From: Hemileia vastatrix
Lineage: Eukaryota > Basidiomycota > Pucciniomycetes > Pucciniales > Zaghouaniaceae
Reading direction: 5' to 3'
NCBI GenBank assembly: GCA_030280995.1
Contig: JASXTE010000012.1
Span: 14,542,001 to 14,606,000, forward strand
Length of the DNA: 64,000 nucleotides
Numbering within the stretch: the stretch's first letter is position 1; every line of letters begins with the position of its first letter. The notes under the pieces are model-generated. The model was not told the origin of the DNA, did no database searches, and was given only the letters and a program-made list of their open reading frames with translations. This document shows, in pieces, positions 1-11,136 of the stretch. A program made the position numbers and the translations under genes.

Positions 1-270
1 AAATAAAACAATAAATTCTTTTCTCCATACAACAACCAATCTTCTGGTCAAAAATTAACCATATAATTTCTTTCTAAATTTATCCTATTCATAGGTGTAA
101 ATTTAGGTGGAAACTTTGTTAAAGACATGTCGTAAGGATTTCTTAATAGCTCAGGCCTCTGCAAAGGAGGGTTCAAATCTGGTATCAGTACATTTACGGG
201 TTTTATTTTAACTGCTACTGGTTTATACTTTGGCCCTTGACAGTTCCAGCTGCTGCCTTCACTACTTAAT
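1..270 (-). pseudogene. Ty3/Gypsy pol linker upstream of RT (partial)
   Basis: Read on the minus strand, this stretch encodes a KYKPVAVKIKPV-like motif followed by a Pro/Leu-rich segment ending FPPKFTPMNRI. Basidiomycete Gypsy polyproteins have this kind of linker between protease and reverse transcriptase. One in-frame stop follows the Asn-Phe near base 50. The RT itself would lie beyond the left edge of the window. Together with the protease, gag and primer site to the right it forms one minus-strand element (1 to about 4330). The assignment rests on remembered family resemblance, so it is moderate. Confidence 0.5.
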
Positions 271-511
271 GTTAAACCTTTTTTAATATAACTTCAAGTT
301 GTACCTACATCATGTTTTTTTCTTTTCTTTTTAATATAAGTGTAACAAAATCCATATTTAAAGAAACTTAATAGTCCAGGAAGAATACATTCTATAGTAG
401 TATTTCCAAGACACCTATGAAGCCCTGATTTACATATTCCTTCTTGGACTGACTGATCACTATCCATGTTCCTCTAATCTTGGGAGATAGTAATACCTAT
501 GATTCCAGGCC

Positions 512-1066
512 CTAATAAAAAGATTGGAGCCTCCCTGGTGGTTTCCCATTCTCTTCATCCTCATAAAACTCTCTTTTGTTCTCTAAACTCACAGATCCAA
601 CATACTTAGTTATCCAGATATAATCCTTAGTTGCTACTAAGACTGCTGTTACCAAAACACCATTGTCACCCATAATCCTAACTCCTATTATTTTATTCAA
701 ACAATAATCTATTGTTTCTGAATAATACATTAAAAAAGGTGTTCCTAAAACTGGTTTTACTACACCCATAGGAGAATAAAAGTTTAAATCTCTTGACTCT
801 CCTGAAACTTTCATCTTGACATATTCAGCTACCCCTATAACTGGTAACCTACCACAGCCAATACCTGCAACAGTTCCCTTGCCATCTTTAACTGGAAAAC
901 ATAAATCCACTGCATCCTCTGCTGAAACTACATTGATCTGGGAGCCAGTATCTACCAGCGCTCTGATCTGCTTTCCATTAACTGTAACCATTATATACCA
1001 TAACAGTCCTGCATAGTGTGGTACCCTTGGTAATCCCACAACTGGTTTAAATGATTGTTCTGCCAT
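512..1066 (-). pseudogene. Retropepsin-like aspartic protease of a Ty3/Gypsy element
   Basis: An open frame of 184 codons with the hallmark aspartic-protease motif ALVDTGSQINVVS near residues 36-48 (catalytic Asp in DTG) and a later hydrophobic VLGTPFL segment typical of the second half of the retropepsin fold. In the intact element it would cleave the Gag-Pol polyprotein. It lies between a gag relic on the right and the pol linker on the left, in the order expected for a minus-strand Gypsy element. The frame is open here but is separated from gag and pol by stops and frameshifts, so it is a fragment of a dead element, not a host protease gene. Confidence 0.75.
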
Positions 1067-1312
1067 ACCATATTCAACACAACTAGCAACTCTTTTTTCC
1101 TAAATTTATCCACTATTCCATTTGCTACCTCTGGTTCTACTGCTGTTAGCACCCCTAATGTAACTGAGACCATTGTCTTCAAACATTGCACAACCAAATC
1201 TTCAGCAGCCTTTAGAAATTCAGAATGGATTGGTCACTGAATCCTCCATTTTTGTTGAGCCATCTTTTCACCAGCTTTTTCCCTACCTGGCGTATTCTTT
1301 GGAGTATTATGT

Positions 1313-2218
1313 TTAGCTCCTTGAATGCCATCTGCCATTACTTCTCTCTACTGAACTACCTCTTACTCCTCTAATGATTTTTTTTGATATGCTTATCCGC
1401 ATCATAATCCATTCTATTCTAGATTCATCTTTCATCTCCACATCCTCAAGTTTTACTGACATATTTTCCCTTGTAGTATATCCTACTTCCTCAATATCCT
1501 CAGGTTTCCTATACGTAGCACCATCCCTCCTTGGCTTTCTAACAGTTGGTGGAGCAATCTTCTTATGCTTTTCTGCAAAAATATCCAACTGCGCTGTAGT
1601 GAGTGGTGCTGAAACTGCTCCCTATTTGACCTTAAAATCCAATACTGAACAGCTTACTGTAAAATTAACTGACTTTGGGTTTTTATCTGTGAGCTCCTTG
1701 CCCTTACTAGTTATTACTTCCATAGCATTCTTGTTAATATTATCAACGGCTTTAGCTTGCATCCCTTGATCCTTATCCATAACAAGTTTTGTGCCTTCGT
1801 CTAACATCAGCACTGTACCATCTTTTAAAAAAACCTTGTCTTCTTTACCTCTCTGAAGCGCATTACATCTCATGCTTGTATTGCCTTCTTTATTACAATA
1901 ATAACATACCATAGAAGAAAACTGTGATGGTTGAGGAGTAAACCTAGTCTTGTGTTTAGCCGCTTCACTCAATTTCTTCTCCAATTCCTCAATTCTAGCC
2001 ATCACTGAACATGAATCCTGTGATATTGTCTTGGCTTTTGGGGTTGGTGTTGAAGACGGTGACCCATTATTAGATGAAACCTCTATCACCTCTACATCCT
2101 CCAAAGAAACCCTAGCTGCTTTGTGCTCTACCCAACGCAACTTCATTTCAGCTTCCACTTCCATTTCCACTGCCTCCAATTTTGGGTACTTATAGTCCCA
2201 ATTCTTCTTTCTGAACAA
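1313..2218 (-). pseudogene. Gag C-terminal part with degenerate zinc knuckle
   Basis: Two minus-strand frames (1622-2218 and 1313-1588) are separated by a frameshift and stops. The first carries a charged, Ser/Thr-rich protein with a zinc-knuckle-like sequence CYYCNKEGNTSMRC around base 1880. It fits CX2CX4HX4C except that the histidine is Asn, so zinc binding is probably lost. A KELTDKNPKSVNFTVSCSVLD segment follows. The second frame carries a basic, Pro-rich tail (PPTVRKPRRDGATYRKP). In the intact element this would be the nucleocapsid part of Gag, binding the RNA genome. Order and strand agree with the downstream protease. Confidence 0.6.
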
Positions 2219-2790
2219 CTTCCTTTATTATCAAGGCGTCTCTTTGCCCAATCTTTGACATCAGGTGCTAATTCCTCACAAAACCAAGGTAATGAGACAC
2301 TATTGTCACTAAAATCCTAATCACTGATCAAATAATCTACTACATGATCAAACTCTTGCCAAAAAATTTTGAAATCTTTAGGGTCTCTGATACCCCCTTT
2401 AGCCTTTTCCCTATTTACCAAGACATCTAGGTCCTTAATTGTACACCTTTTTTCCTCAGTAATTTTAGGCCATATTTTTAACATTTGCGCTTTTAGCGCT
2501 GTCCAATCACGTTTCTTGTGACCATCCAGTTCCTCTAGATTGTCCTAAAATTCATTAGTGAAAAAATACTATACTTGGTGCACCATATCATAATCTGATG
2601 GTCCATGATCTTCTTCCACTTGTTTGAACCTCCTCAAAAACTTTTGAGTGTTGATTCCTGTAAATTTCAAGCTTTCATACTTGCACCTAATTATTGACAA
2701 AACCCAAGTGGTAAAGATGCTGTGGAGTTATGAAATTTCACCCTCTCCTGAGTGACTTTAGAAGTAGTTGCTGTTGGTTCCATTCTACCA
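2219..2790 (-). pseudogene. Gag N-terminal region, heavily decayed
   Basis: No long open frame remains. Minus-strand reading gives short gag-like stretches (for example ERVKFHNSTASLPLG near 2740 and LEELDGHKKRDW near 2520) interrupted by many stops. It is placed here by position, between the primer-binding site at 3001-3011 and the zinc-knuckle part of gag. Confidence 0.35.
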
Positions 2791-3000
2791 TCTACTACTA
2801 AAATAAAAACCAAACAAGCACTAAAAGCTTATACCAACTATATTCTTTAATACAGCCCTATGCTATCCTCTGATAAAAGCTTGATCCACTATTTGTAGAC
2901 CCTAAAACTCTTCCTCCAAGTGCTGGCTCAATTACGTCCTCTTCAATGAAGCCCTGAATAAGATATAATAATAACCATACTTATAATCTGGCTGCCATTT

Positions 3001-3011
3001 TTCTGATACCA
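3001..3011 (-). other. Putative primer-binding site of minus-strand Gypsy element
   Basis: On the minus strand the sequence reads TTGGTATCAGAA. TGGTATCAGA matches the usual LTR-retrotransposon primer site complementary to the 3' end of a methionine-type tRNA. It sits just before the gag relic in minus orientation, where a PBS is expected. Which rust tRNA it pairs with was not checked. Confidence 0.45.
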
Positions 3012-4330
3012 ATTTTAGAAAGAAAGTTCTATAATTCTAAGATATAGACACAATTCAAGATGGGTTGGTTCTCCCTTCTAAAACTAATTTAAAAAAGAAG
3101 AGCCTGCCACTCTAATATTTAAAGACAGTGAAAGCTCATATTGTAAGTGTGGTTATATATTTTTGGGGAAGAAAGTATAATGTATTTATAGAGATCTTTT
3201 TCAAAGAAAGAAATAATATATTTTAATGTAATTAATCTATCTTTTGGCTAGATCTATTCTCAGTAAGCGCTAGCATTCTCAATCACTCCCTCTTGAAGTG
3301 CTCTATCTAATACTATCCTTACTATAGCAATAAAATAACTCTACAGCATTACTTCTGGTATGCACACCCAGTGTGTACAAAATATATATATATATCTATA
3401 TTTCTTATCTATATATAATAATAAATCTATTTCACTTTATACTTTCTAGACACTCCTCTTCTTCTTAAAAAGTGAGTGCTGTTTTATATACCTGTATGTT
3501 CAGCACCTTTCTCCTATGCTTCTGTCTCCTACTTGCTCTCTTACATTATATCAGTACTAATACAAGCATATCAAACAGTAATTAAGTATCTCAATAATCT
3601 AAGTACATTTTTTGAATTAACCCTGGTTCTAATAGTGCTTGAAAAAATATTCTAAAACTACTATTAGCATCTGATTCTTTACCTTTCCATACATACCCTA
3701 TACTTCTTGAGATTACTGACTATATAATAAGTACTGAACTGCCTTTCATACCTATTATAACAACAAGCGTTTGCTGTGTGAGTATCCACTAATTTTGAAC
3801 CCCTTTGCACTAAGTAAGTACCCCTCCTTCAAGTCTTACTTCTTTTTCTTCTATTAGTTGAGTACTGCTTATTGAGCCACTTGTTCCTCTAGTGCTACCT
3901 TCTTTCTCAAACAAGTTTCTACCAGTGCTAAGTATTAGTGGCAACATTCTAAGCCCATTGCATCTCTTTAAGTGTGAAACTCATTCCCTGGCTTTCTGTT
4001 TCTTCCTAAGTCCATAATATGCATCTAGCGCTAACCATGACTTTTACAAGTACATACCATACCCTCTTGTCTTATAGTCCAGTATGCACTTTCCTCTATC
4101 TTTTACTCGCCGCAGATTGTATATCCATAGTACACAAAAAACTATGCACAGAGAGTCTACTTATTTGGCACTTTTGAAAACCTCTTTGTTGTGCTTCTGT
4201 AACCATCCTCCCTAGAAACCCCATTTTTGCGCTTGCTGAAAACTGTTACATTTCTGTGTTACTGCAAGATGTGTACCACACTGGCTGTCTTGCTTCATTT
4301 TTAACACTTCTAAGTCTATCTGCACAAAAT
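3012..4330 (-). repeat. Putative LTR of the minus-strand Gypsy element
   Basis: This 1.3-kb non-coding stretch lies upstream (in minus orientation) of the primer site and ends where the plus-strand Copia fragment abruptly starts. It contains many AGTGCT/AGCGCT hexamers. The outer boundary and TG/CA ends could not be fixed because the partner LTR is outside the window. Confidence 0.35.
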
Positions 4331-4338
4331 AACTATGA

Positions 4339-5531
4339 GTCCATCAAATGGATGTAGAGAAAGCTTTCCTTTATGGCATTCCTGAAGAGGATGCTTATAT
4401 TCATATTCCTGAAGGTTTTAATGGGTCTTTTGCTTCCAACTCATGCTTTAAATTAAAAAAATCATTATATGGATTTAAACAAAGTCCCAAATGCTGGTAC
4501 AAATTCATCAATTGGTTTCTCTCCTAATCCAGCTGGACCATGTGTTTTTGAAAATTTTTCAAAATACAATCCTTGTTTCATCTTCATTCATGTTGATGAC
4601 CTGGTCATTTGTGGTAAAAACATTAGTAAAATTAAATATCAATTAAAAACAACTCTTGAAATGGATGATCAAGTTGAGGTCTCCTGGATTCTTGGCATGA
4701 AAATTACTAGGAATAGAGATGAGAAAGAATTTTACTTATCACAACCCCTTTACATCAATAAAATGTTACAAGAATATGGCATGTCTGATTTTTTCCCTGC
4801 TTCAACTCCTCTTGTTCCTAATGCAAAACTTGCACCTAAACCCATTGACAAAGAAACTTGTACATTCAACTACAGACGCGCAATAGGTCTCTTAAACTAT
4901 TTAGTTTCATGTACTCAACCAGATCTGGCTTTTTCTGCAAGCTCATTATCTTAGTTCCTCAACAACCCTTCCCTTGATCATGTTGCTCATTTCAAACATG
5001 TTCTATGATATTCAAAAAAAATGTACAATTTTGTACTCACTCTTGGAGTACATGTGGCATCAAAGGATATCATTGTTTATGCAGATACTTACTGGGGATC
5101 ATCTGCCAGATGCAAATTAACTTCTGGTGCTTTAGTCTTTCATAATCGACTACTTGGTTGGAGATCAAGCAAAAAACAAGTCATGGCTCTTTCCACTAAC
5201 AAAGATTAGTATTGTGAAATCTCTGAAAATGGTCAAGACCTTGCTTGTTTCACTCAATTATTTTCCATTTTAAAACTTTCTCACAAAATGCCTTTCATGA
5301 ACAATAATAACCAAGGGGCAATTGCTTTATTCAACAACCCACTATATCAACACAGAACCAGACATTTCAATACGCAACTACACTGGATTTCAAAACTGTT
5401 GAGTCCAAGGCACTTAATTTAAATTACATTTCAACTAGTGACATTTTGTCTGATCTTTTAACTAAATCCTTATCACATCAAAAACATGATGAGTTTTGTA
5501 GTGCAATTGGTTTATCTTACTTGCAGAATTG
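4339..5531 (+). pseudogene. Copia RT and RNase H fragment
   Basis: This is the 3' half of a Ty1/Copia pol. It begins inside the RT with MDVEKAFLYGIPEEDAYI and SLYGFKQSPKCWY. A frameshift near 4500 leads into FIFIHVDDLVI, the active-site region (HVDD in place of YVDD). RNase H motifs follow: IVYADTYWGSSARCKL near 5080, SSKKQVMALSTNKD near 5190 (normally S-T-x-E-AE), then NNNQGAIALFNNP and QHRTRHFN near 5310-5370. Stops occur at 4952, 5207 and later. Gag, protease, integrase and the 5' LTR are missing, so the element is truncated by the neighbouring Gypsy relic. It is a dead fragment. Confidence 0.8.
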
Positions 5532-5543
5532 AGAATTATGGGG

Positions 5544-6080
5544 TGTTAAATGAAATATTCTCTTTACTTATAACTGTCTCAACAATATCTCTATGTAATA
5601 CTTAATCTAGATACTAATTTCATTTTTTGTTCCATGCGAAGTATTTTCATTATTATGTGAAGCATTATTTACATGATTTTTTGAATAAAAGGAGATACAT
5701 TCTCTTTGTTATTCTGTATCTCTTTTTACCATCTTTCTCCTAATTTATTCTTAAATTCACTTTTCTATTATCTCTCTTATTAACTTCTGTTTCTCTCTCT
5801 AGTTTCTCTTATAAAAGTGCTGTATATCTCAAAGACCTGTGTCTTTCTATCTTTTTTAACTTTTGTCATTTACATCTTAGGTTCAAGTATTTCATTTTCT
5901 CTTATTAAAGCACTTTTTCTCTCAAAGACCTGTGTCTTTCTATCTTTATTAAATTTTGTTGTTTACATCTTTGGTTCAGGTATTGTATTTTCTCTTATTG
6001 AAGTGCTGTTTCTCTTAAATAACTGTGTCTTTCCATCTTTATTAACTTTTGTTATTTGAATATTTGGTTCAGTTCAAAAA
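5544..6080 (+). repeat. 3' LTR of the Copia fragment (right end uncertain)
   Basis: A purine-rich GAATTATGGGG tract (polypurine-tract-like) immediately precedes TGTTAAATG at 5544, the expected start of an LTR after pol. The stretch is pyrimidine-rich and includes the 93-bp tandem repeat. No second copy is present, so the right end is not defined. Confidence 0.5.
5803..6080 (+). repeat. Three-copy 93-bp tandem repeat
   Basis: Units start at 5803, 5896 and 5989, each opening with TTTCTCTTAT and containing the shared block CTGTGTCTTTCYATCTTT. The period is exactly 93 bp (31 codons), so an 80-codon open frame (5817-6059) repeats a hydrophobic FLSKTCVFLSLL-type peptide. I regard this as chance translation of an LTR repeat, not a gene. 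Confidence 0.8.
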
Positions 6081-6713
6081 ACAGATTGTGTGTTAAGGGA
6101 CAAAAATTCTGTTGAAGTAAACCTGTTCTGGGAAGTTTTACTTTGAGTAAAAATGACTTTCCTGGTACTAATTTTGTGGTGTGCTTGATTGGTGTATATG
6201 CTAATGTTTTACCCCCCCTATTATGTTTAAATACCATATACCTAGCATAATTACTTCATTAGAAGGGGTAAAATATGGAGGGTACTATTTCTTTGTTGTT
6301 TACTTCAACTATAAGCAACAAGAATGATCTTTTAAGATCTTTTATAAAGAGTATGTGTGCTAAAGGTGAGAAAACCCCCAATTTGGTGTCTGCCTTAACA
6401 AAAAATTTGAATAGCTTTCAAAGCTAACAATTGGTGGTGGAAGAAATATATTTCTTTAATCAGCTATTTTTGATGGCAGCTGGGGGTTATTAAGGCACAA
6501 TTCATGATTAATTTTTCTTCCTCACACACCATTTTTAGAAATAGGGTATCAGAATTTAATTATATTTACTAAAAAATGTAAAAGTAGACTTACTAGCATG
6601 CCAAAAACTTTAATATTTTTTTCACCAGAAATAGGTATTGATGAAGCAGCCAAAACTTAGGGTCAAACTGCACTGAACTCATTTTTTAAGCCAAATTGAA
6701 CATGCATCCATAT
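6081..6713. other. Non-coding AT-rich spacer
   Basis: No coding frame is convincing. An inverted pair TTTTACCCCCCCT (6206) / AAGGGGTAAAA (6263) and another pair AACCCCCAA (6375) / GGGGGTTATTAAGGC (6482) suggest one or two decayed small TIR elements, but no clean ends were found. Confidence 0.4.
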
Positions 6714-6716
6714 AAT

Positions 6717-6748
6717 AGGGGGGGTCAGTTCTGGAAAATCTGCACTTA
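6717..6748 (+). repeat. Left terminal inverted repeat of Harbinger element
   Basis: 32 bp beginning AGGGGGGGTCAGTTC and ending TCTGCACTTA. It pairs with 23739-23770 with two mismatches. The preceding AAT is the target duplication. Confidence 0.85.
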
Positions 6749-6862
6749 ACTTAAGTGCAGATTTCAAACCTAATCAGTACTTAAATTAAGTGCAGATTTC
6801 AAACCTAATCAGCACTTAATTTAAGTGCAGATTTTAAACCTAATCAGCACTTGAATTTTGCA
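6745..6862 (+). repeat. 35-bp subterminal tandem repeat with palindromic core
   Basis: Units recur at 35-bp spacing (AAGTGCAGATTT at 6753, 6788 and 6823), each followed by CAAACCTAATCAG or a close variant. The first unit opens with the perfect palindrome TGCACTTAACTTAAGTGCA. A single related TTTGCACT...AGTGCAGATTT unit occurs next to the right terminus (23727-23753). Such subterminal repeats could be transposase-binding sites. Confidence 0.8.
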
Positions 6863-7148
6863 AAAAAGTCACTTATTTACAAAATGGGTGTCAGTTATGA
6901 CCTCAAATCAGCACTTTTTTCCCAATTTTTATTTCACAAACACATGGTGGCCACAACATCCCTTCCTTTCCCACCCCATTCCTGTCACATATGACACAGC
7001 AACACTCATCCCCTCATTAATCCTTGGCACACACCCCTCACTCAGTTTCCCAAAATTTTATTGTGAAATTGTGACCAGGCATGTTTCTCTTCTTCTTCAC
7101 TTTATTCTTCAACCTCTTAATCTCTTTTCTTGTAACATATCAGTTTAA

Positions 7149-8400
7149 TGATGTCTCTTAGAAAATAAAATACTCAAAAGGCAAAACAAAAAACTTCTTC
7201 ACCACACAATTCTCCTAGTAAAACAACCCCTCACATGAGAATTCAAAGTCTGGTTAAATAAAAAAGGAAGATTATCTCATCATCATAAACTTCCTCAAAA
7301 TTAAATCAAATTATGATACATGTTTTGGATGTGAGAAATCCACCTGAATTGGATTTTCACCTTCATCAAAGCAATGGCTTATTGTTGATGAAAAATCTAG
7401 TAAAGAAGAAAATAACAGGGAGAATTGAAATTAATCCTAAGTAAATGAAGGAGAGTTTCAAAATATAAAAAGGCTCATTTTTCTGCCACCTCCACTGGCT
7501 TTGCTATTAATAATGATGATTTGGAGATTGGAATCACTACTGTTTCTGTAAATCTCAATGTCATGTGACCTTTAAATGAGGAAATGGATATTTATTTTGG
7601 CTCCCAAGTTGATGTCAACCCTTGGTTTCTACAGGATAATACTAAGGATATACCCTCTGGATCTCAACCATGCAATAAACATTCCAACACTCCTGTACTT
7701 AAAGGAAATCAGTCCCCTGAAGCTTCTAGCCATAGTTCAGCTAATGATGACCCCAACTATCAAGCAGAAAAAATATTTTGGAGAAGACATGAGTCCTCAG
7801 ATACACAATTTTTTGATATATGTTTACTTTTAATGTTTCCAAAAATTCTTCACTAATTTACCAATTCTTTCTTTTATAGTCTCCTACTCAACCTCATATT
7901 TCAGAAAATTATTATTATTTCAGCAATGATAATCCTGCTTTGGAAGCTGCTTTAAATGAACTTCCTGAACCCTCAAGCTTAAAGTTCAAACTAAAGTGTT
8001 TAGCATCAGCTTCTATGAACTTGAACCATCTTTTAAAATGCAATAATAATTCAACCAGCCTTTTGGGATCCCTTTAAAATTATTTTTAGAAAAAATATAT
8101 ATGAATTTTTCAATATGTATGTTTTTCTACAACATATTTTTTTATTTTTTTGTATTCAATTTTCTCTTAGAATAATCTTCTATTGCAAAAAATTCCCTTG
8201 ACTTTGAGAAGATGAATTTTAATCATATTCTAATGAAAGATCAGCAGGCATTATATTTGGAGGAATTTTATTTTTGATTCAATAAAACTTTGGAAAGAAC
8301 AAATTTGAGACAGAGGTGATGGAAAGAGTCCATCTTTGCTTGGAGAAAACAAAAAGACAGTGAATGTCAAATATAAATGGAAAGTTGTGAACTGGAAAAG
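7149..8400 (+). pseudogene. Hypothetical multi-exon ORF of the Harbinger element
   Basis: Plus-strand protein-like stretches lie between the left TIR and the oxygenase relic. A basic Lys/Ser-rich start (NTQKAKQKTSSPHNSPSKTT near 7170) is followed by a 90-codon frame (7584-7856) with EMDIYFGSQVDVNPWF and FWRRHESSDTQFF. A likely intron ends at TTCTTTTATAG (about 7881), followed by an exon reading NPALEAALNELPEPSSLKF. Another acceptor-like TTCTCTTAG is at about 8170. Several stops break the frame. Harbinger elements usually carry a second, DNA-binding ORF; that role is an inference from position and charge. No domain was recognised. Confidence 0.4.
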
Positions 8401-9084
8401 CAAGAAATTTGTTTAAAAAACAATTCATTACAAAATGTATAAAAAATGGCCAATCTCATGAGGACACTAAAAAATTACTTGAATTTTTTAATTGATTAAT
8501 TGGTTTTTTTTGTAATAGTTATCTCATATTCTCAATGAAATTTTTGTTTTTGCTGATTAAACTCATTTCCCCTCCCCTCTCCATAACTTCAAATTGCATG
8601 TTTGTAATGGTCATTTTTCATTTGCCATAAAAATTTCTGTTTTCAATACACCCATACCCCATTTCAGAACACATTTCAGAATGTATTTCATAATGAATTT
8701 CATAACCCATATCATAACACTTTCATTGTGCAATCATCCTTCCAGACTCCCCAGCTATTATTCTCTTTACTTATTTTTCTGCCCTATTATCAAGGTGTGT
8801 TATTTTCTGATTTAACATTTTCATACATTTCTGATTCTTCTCAACATTTATTTCTTTAACCCTTAATATTTAATCTATTATTTTTCCTTTTTCTTTCTCT
8901 TCTCTCTTTGGTTTTTTCACCCTCACTAATTTACTTCTTTTTTATCTTACATTATTTCATCTTACTTGAATTTAGGTCCCTCTTGCCCTTATCTCAGGTA
9001 ATTAATTACTAATTTCTTTTTTCTTTTTACTCACTTTTACTTATATTCTTTTCCCTTTTTTTTGCCTTTTTTTAACAATTTTCT

Positions 9085-9378
9085 TTGAAAACAGTTTCAG
9101 GATGTTTTCTGCCTGTTTCCAAGAATTTTTGGCAAGTTATATATATATGTGTGTGTTTTGCCTCAGAAACGTCTTTTAAATGTTTATGAAGCATTTACTA
9201 ACATTATTTTTGTTTTTTGTCCAAATTTCCTTGGAAACAGTGCCAGGGAATTTCCTGCCTGTCTCCAAGCATTTTTGGTATGTTTTTTTTCTTTATATTT
9301 TTCCTCAGAGACATTTCCAAGAGGTTTCCAAAGCATTTTCTAACATTTTTTCTCTCTTTTTTTTCCAAATAAATTAAG
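9085..9378 (+). repeat. Diverged 146-bp tandem duplication
   Basis: Two adjacent copies (about 9085-9230 and 9231-9378) share the order GAAACAG..CAGG, TTTTCTGCCTGTTTCCAAG, then CCTCAGARAC and GCATTTWCTAACATT. They are pyrimidine-rich and non-coding. The surrounding 8400-9680 holds no convincing gene. Confidence 0.65.
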
Positions 9379-9694
9379 AATTTGGTTTTATAGAATGATG
9401 GATACATTTCCTCTTCATTATTTTCTCTAACTTCACTGTCTTTACTATCTTCTGTCTCATCTTCAATCAAACAAACAAAAATTACAAAAAATCAGAAGAA
9501 AAATTTAAATAATTGAAAAAAAAATGGTGTGAAGCTCTCTTTGATCACATAACCAGAATCTAATTTTTCAAAAATATTATTGTTAAAAAGAAAAAAAATT
9601 TAAAAATTTATTAGAAAATATCAAAGCCTTATCATTAGATGATGGCAATCAATTTATAATGGTGGTCAGTAATGGCTTCAAGCCTCAATTTATT

Positions 9695-10720
9695 TTATAG
9701 GTTTATTCTTTTAATGGAGTTAAAGATAAAAAATTTAATCACTTTTCAGATTTCATCTCTACTTTATATAAAATGGCTTTGGTTAGGCAACCTTTAACTA
9801 ATACAAGCAAGTATGAAAGGATGATTATTGGCCTTGGATGGAGAGCTGGATATGAAATAGGAATTTCTTTTGGTATGTTAACTTATCTTTAATTAATTTA
9901 TTTCATTCTCATTCTTATTTTAATAATTTCTTTAGGTGTATATTTTTTATTTAGACAGACACCACACAATATGGGGGCGGACTTGCTAGCGAGTCCGCAA
10001 CCTTGGACCCAAACTCACCACAGATTGAACACACATTGAGCTATTGATAAAGGAACCATACAATCAGGGATGAACACCACTCAGCAGAGCAGTTTTAGGT
10101 GGGTGTTCAAGTAGAGTTCAGTATGAGTTCAGGTTGAGGACTTGCTAGCAAGCCCACCCCCTATATTGTGTAGTGAGATAAGTTCTGAAGATATGGAAGA
10201 AGATTAAAAAAGGTGGAAATATTTGGGTTCTTTTAATTCTCTTTTGGAAAATTATTTGAGGAAATTGTGTATTTCTGCTTTTCAAACAAATAATGAACTG
10301 GAAATGAAAATGGGACTACCTAGTTGTTCAGATGCTGAATGGATCATTTTAGTCAAAAGTTATATTTTCTCTTCTAATGTTATCATTAATTATGGAGGAT
10401 TTCATAGCCAGATTAATATAGAGAATAATGATTTAAATTCCCTTATCTTTAGTCTCTTCTCTTCTATAAACCCTATTACTGGCCTCCAATTCTATCTCCA
10501 AAACTAGTTAAAAGACTTGGTTTATATTTTTTCAGATCACAGATGTATCATCAACTTTTCTTTGGGGAATGGAATTATTGAAAAAGTCTGGATCTCTTGT
10601 AGAGATGACCATCAAAAAACAAGAGCTCCCCCTGCTTTGGAATCATGTGATAACTTCACACATTTCAGGTGTTTTTTTCAAATAAATGAACACTAAATAA
10701 ATTGGGTAAGTAATGTTAAA
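9695..10720 (+). pseudogene. TET/JBP-like 2OG-Fe(II) oxygenase relic
   Basis: Exon 1 (about 9705-9872) encodes a segment ending MIIGLGWRAGYEIGISF. An intron 9873-9935 (63 bp, GTATGT...TTTAG) joins it in frame to VYFLFRQ. A CACTA MITE then interrupts, and the frame resumes as ISSEDMEED. From 10223 the conserved C-terminal part follows: INYGGFHSQINIENNDL near 10395, a LFSSINPITGLQF block, then SDHRCIINFSLGNGIIEKVW and NFTHFR. This matches my memory of the Tet-like 2OG-Fe(II) oxygenase family expanded in rusts. The expected iron-binding H-x-D reads N-I-E here, and stops occur at about 10205 and 10507, so it is inactive. Active relatives would oxidise 5-methylcytosine; no activity can be claimed. 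Confidence 0.6.
9960..10175 (+). mobile_element. CACTA-type MITE, copy 1
   Basis: A 216-bp non-coding element with ends CACCACACAATATGGGGG and, inverted, CACTACACAATATAGGGGG. AGA is duplicated on both sides (9957-9959 and 10176-10178). CACTA/CMC transposons have CACT ends and 3-bp TSDs. Removing the element and one AGA restores the reading frame of the oxygenase relic (FRQISSED). Near each end lies a near-perfect palindrome of the type GGACTTGCTAGCAAGTCC. Confidence 0.85.
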
Positions 10721-11136
10721 AGTGAATCTTATATTGAAACAAAAAATTTAGGTAGAAATGAAAAGTATGGGTTCTAAGAAAGGTTAGCATTTTTCTCTTT
10801 TAATTTCATAATTTAACATATACAAGGCATTTATCTACTTCACTTACTTGAGGTTTTAGACTATTGGGCTGTGTAGCTGTGTTATCAGGCCTACATTAAT
10901 TTGTGGCATGTTATCTTGAATTTATTTGTGATTCACATTTATTTTTTGAAGCCTATTACTTTATCTTTTTGCCTTGCTCTTAATGAGTTTTTTTTTTAAT
11001 TTATGCGTTTCAATTGAAATTTTCCAATCTGGACCCTTACTAAGATAAAATGCAGGAGGAGGTATTTCCATTTTTTAACATAAAAGTTTTTGGAAAAAAG
11101 TTAGAAAAAAAGAAATTTATCATATCTTAGACTTAT
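10721..11136. other. Non-coding AT-rich Harbinger interior
   Basis: No gene or repeat seen. It probably holds the decayed 3' flank of the oxygenase gene up to the solo LTR insertion site. Confidence 0.4.
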
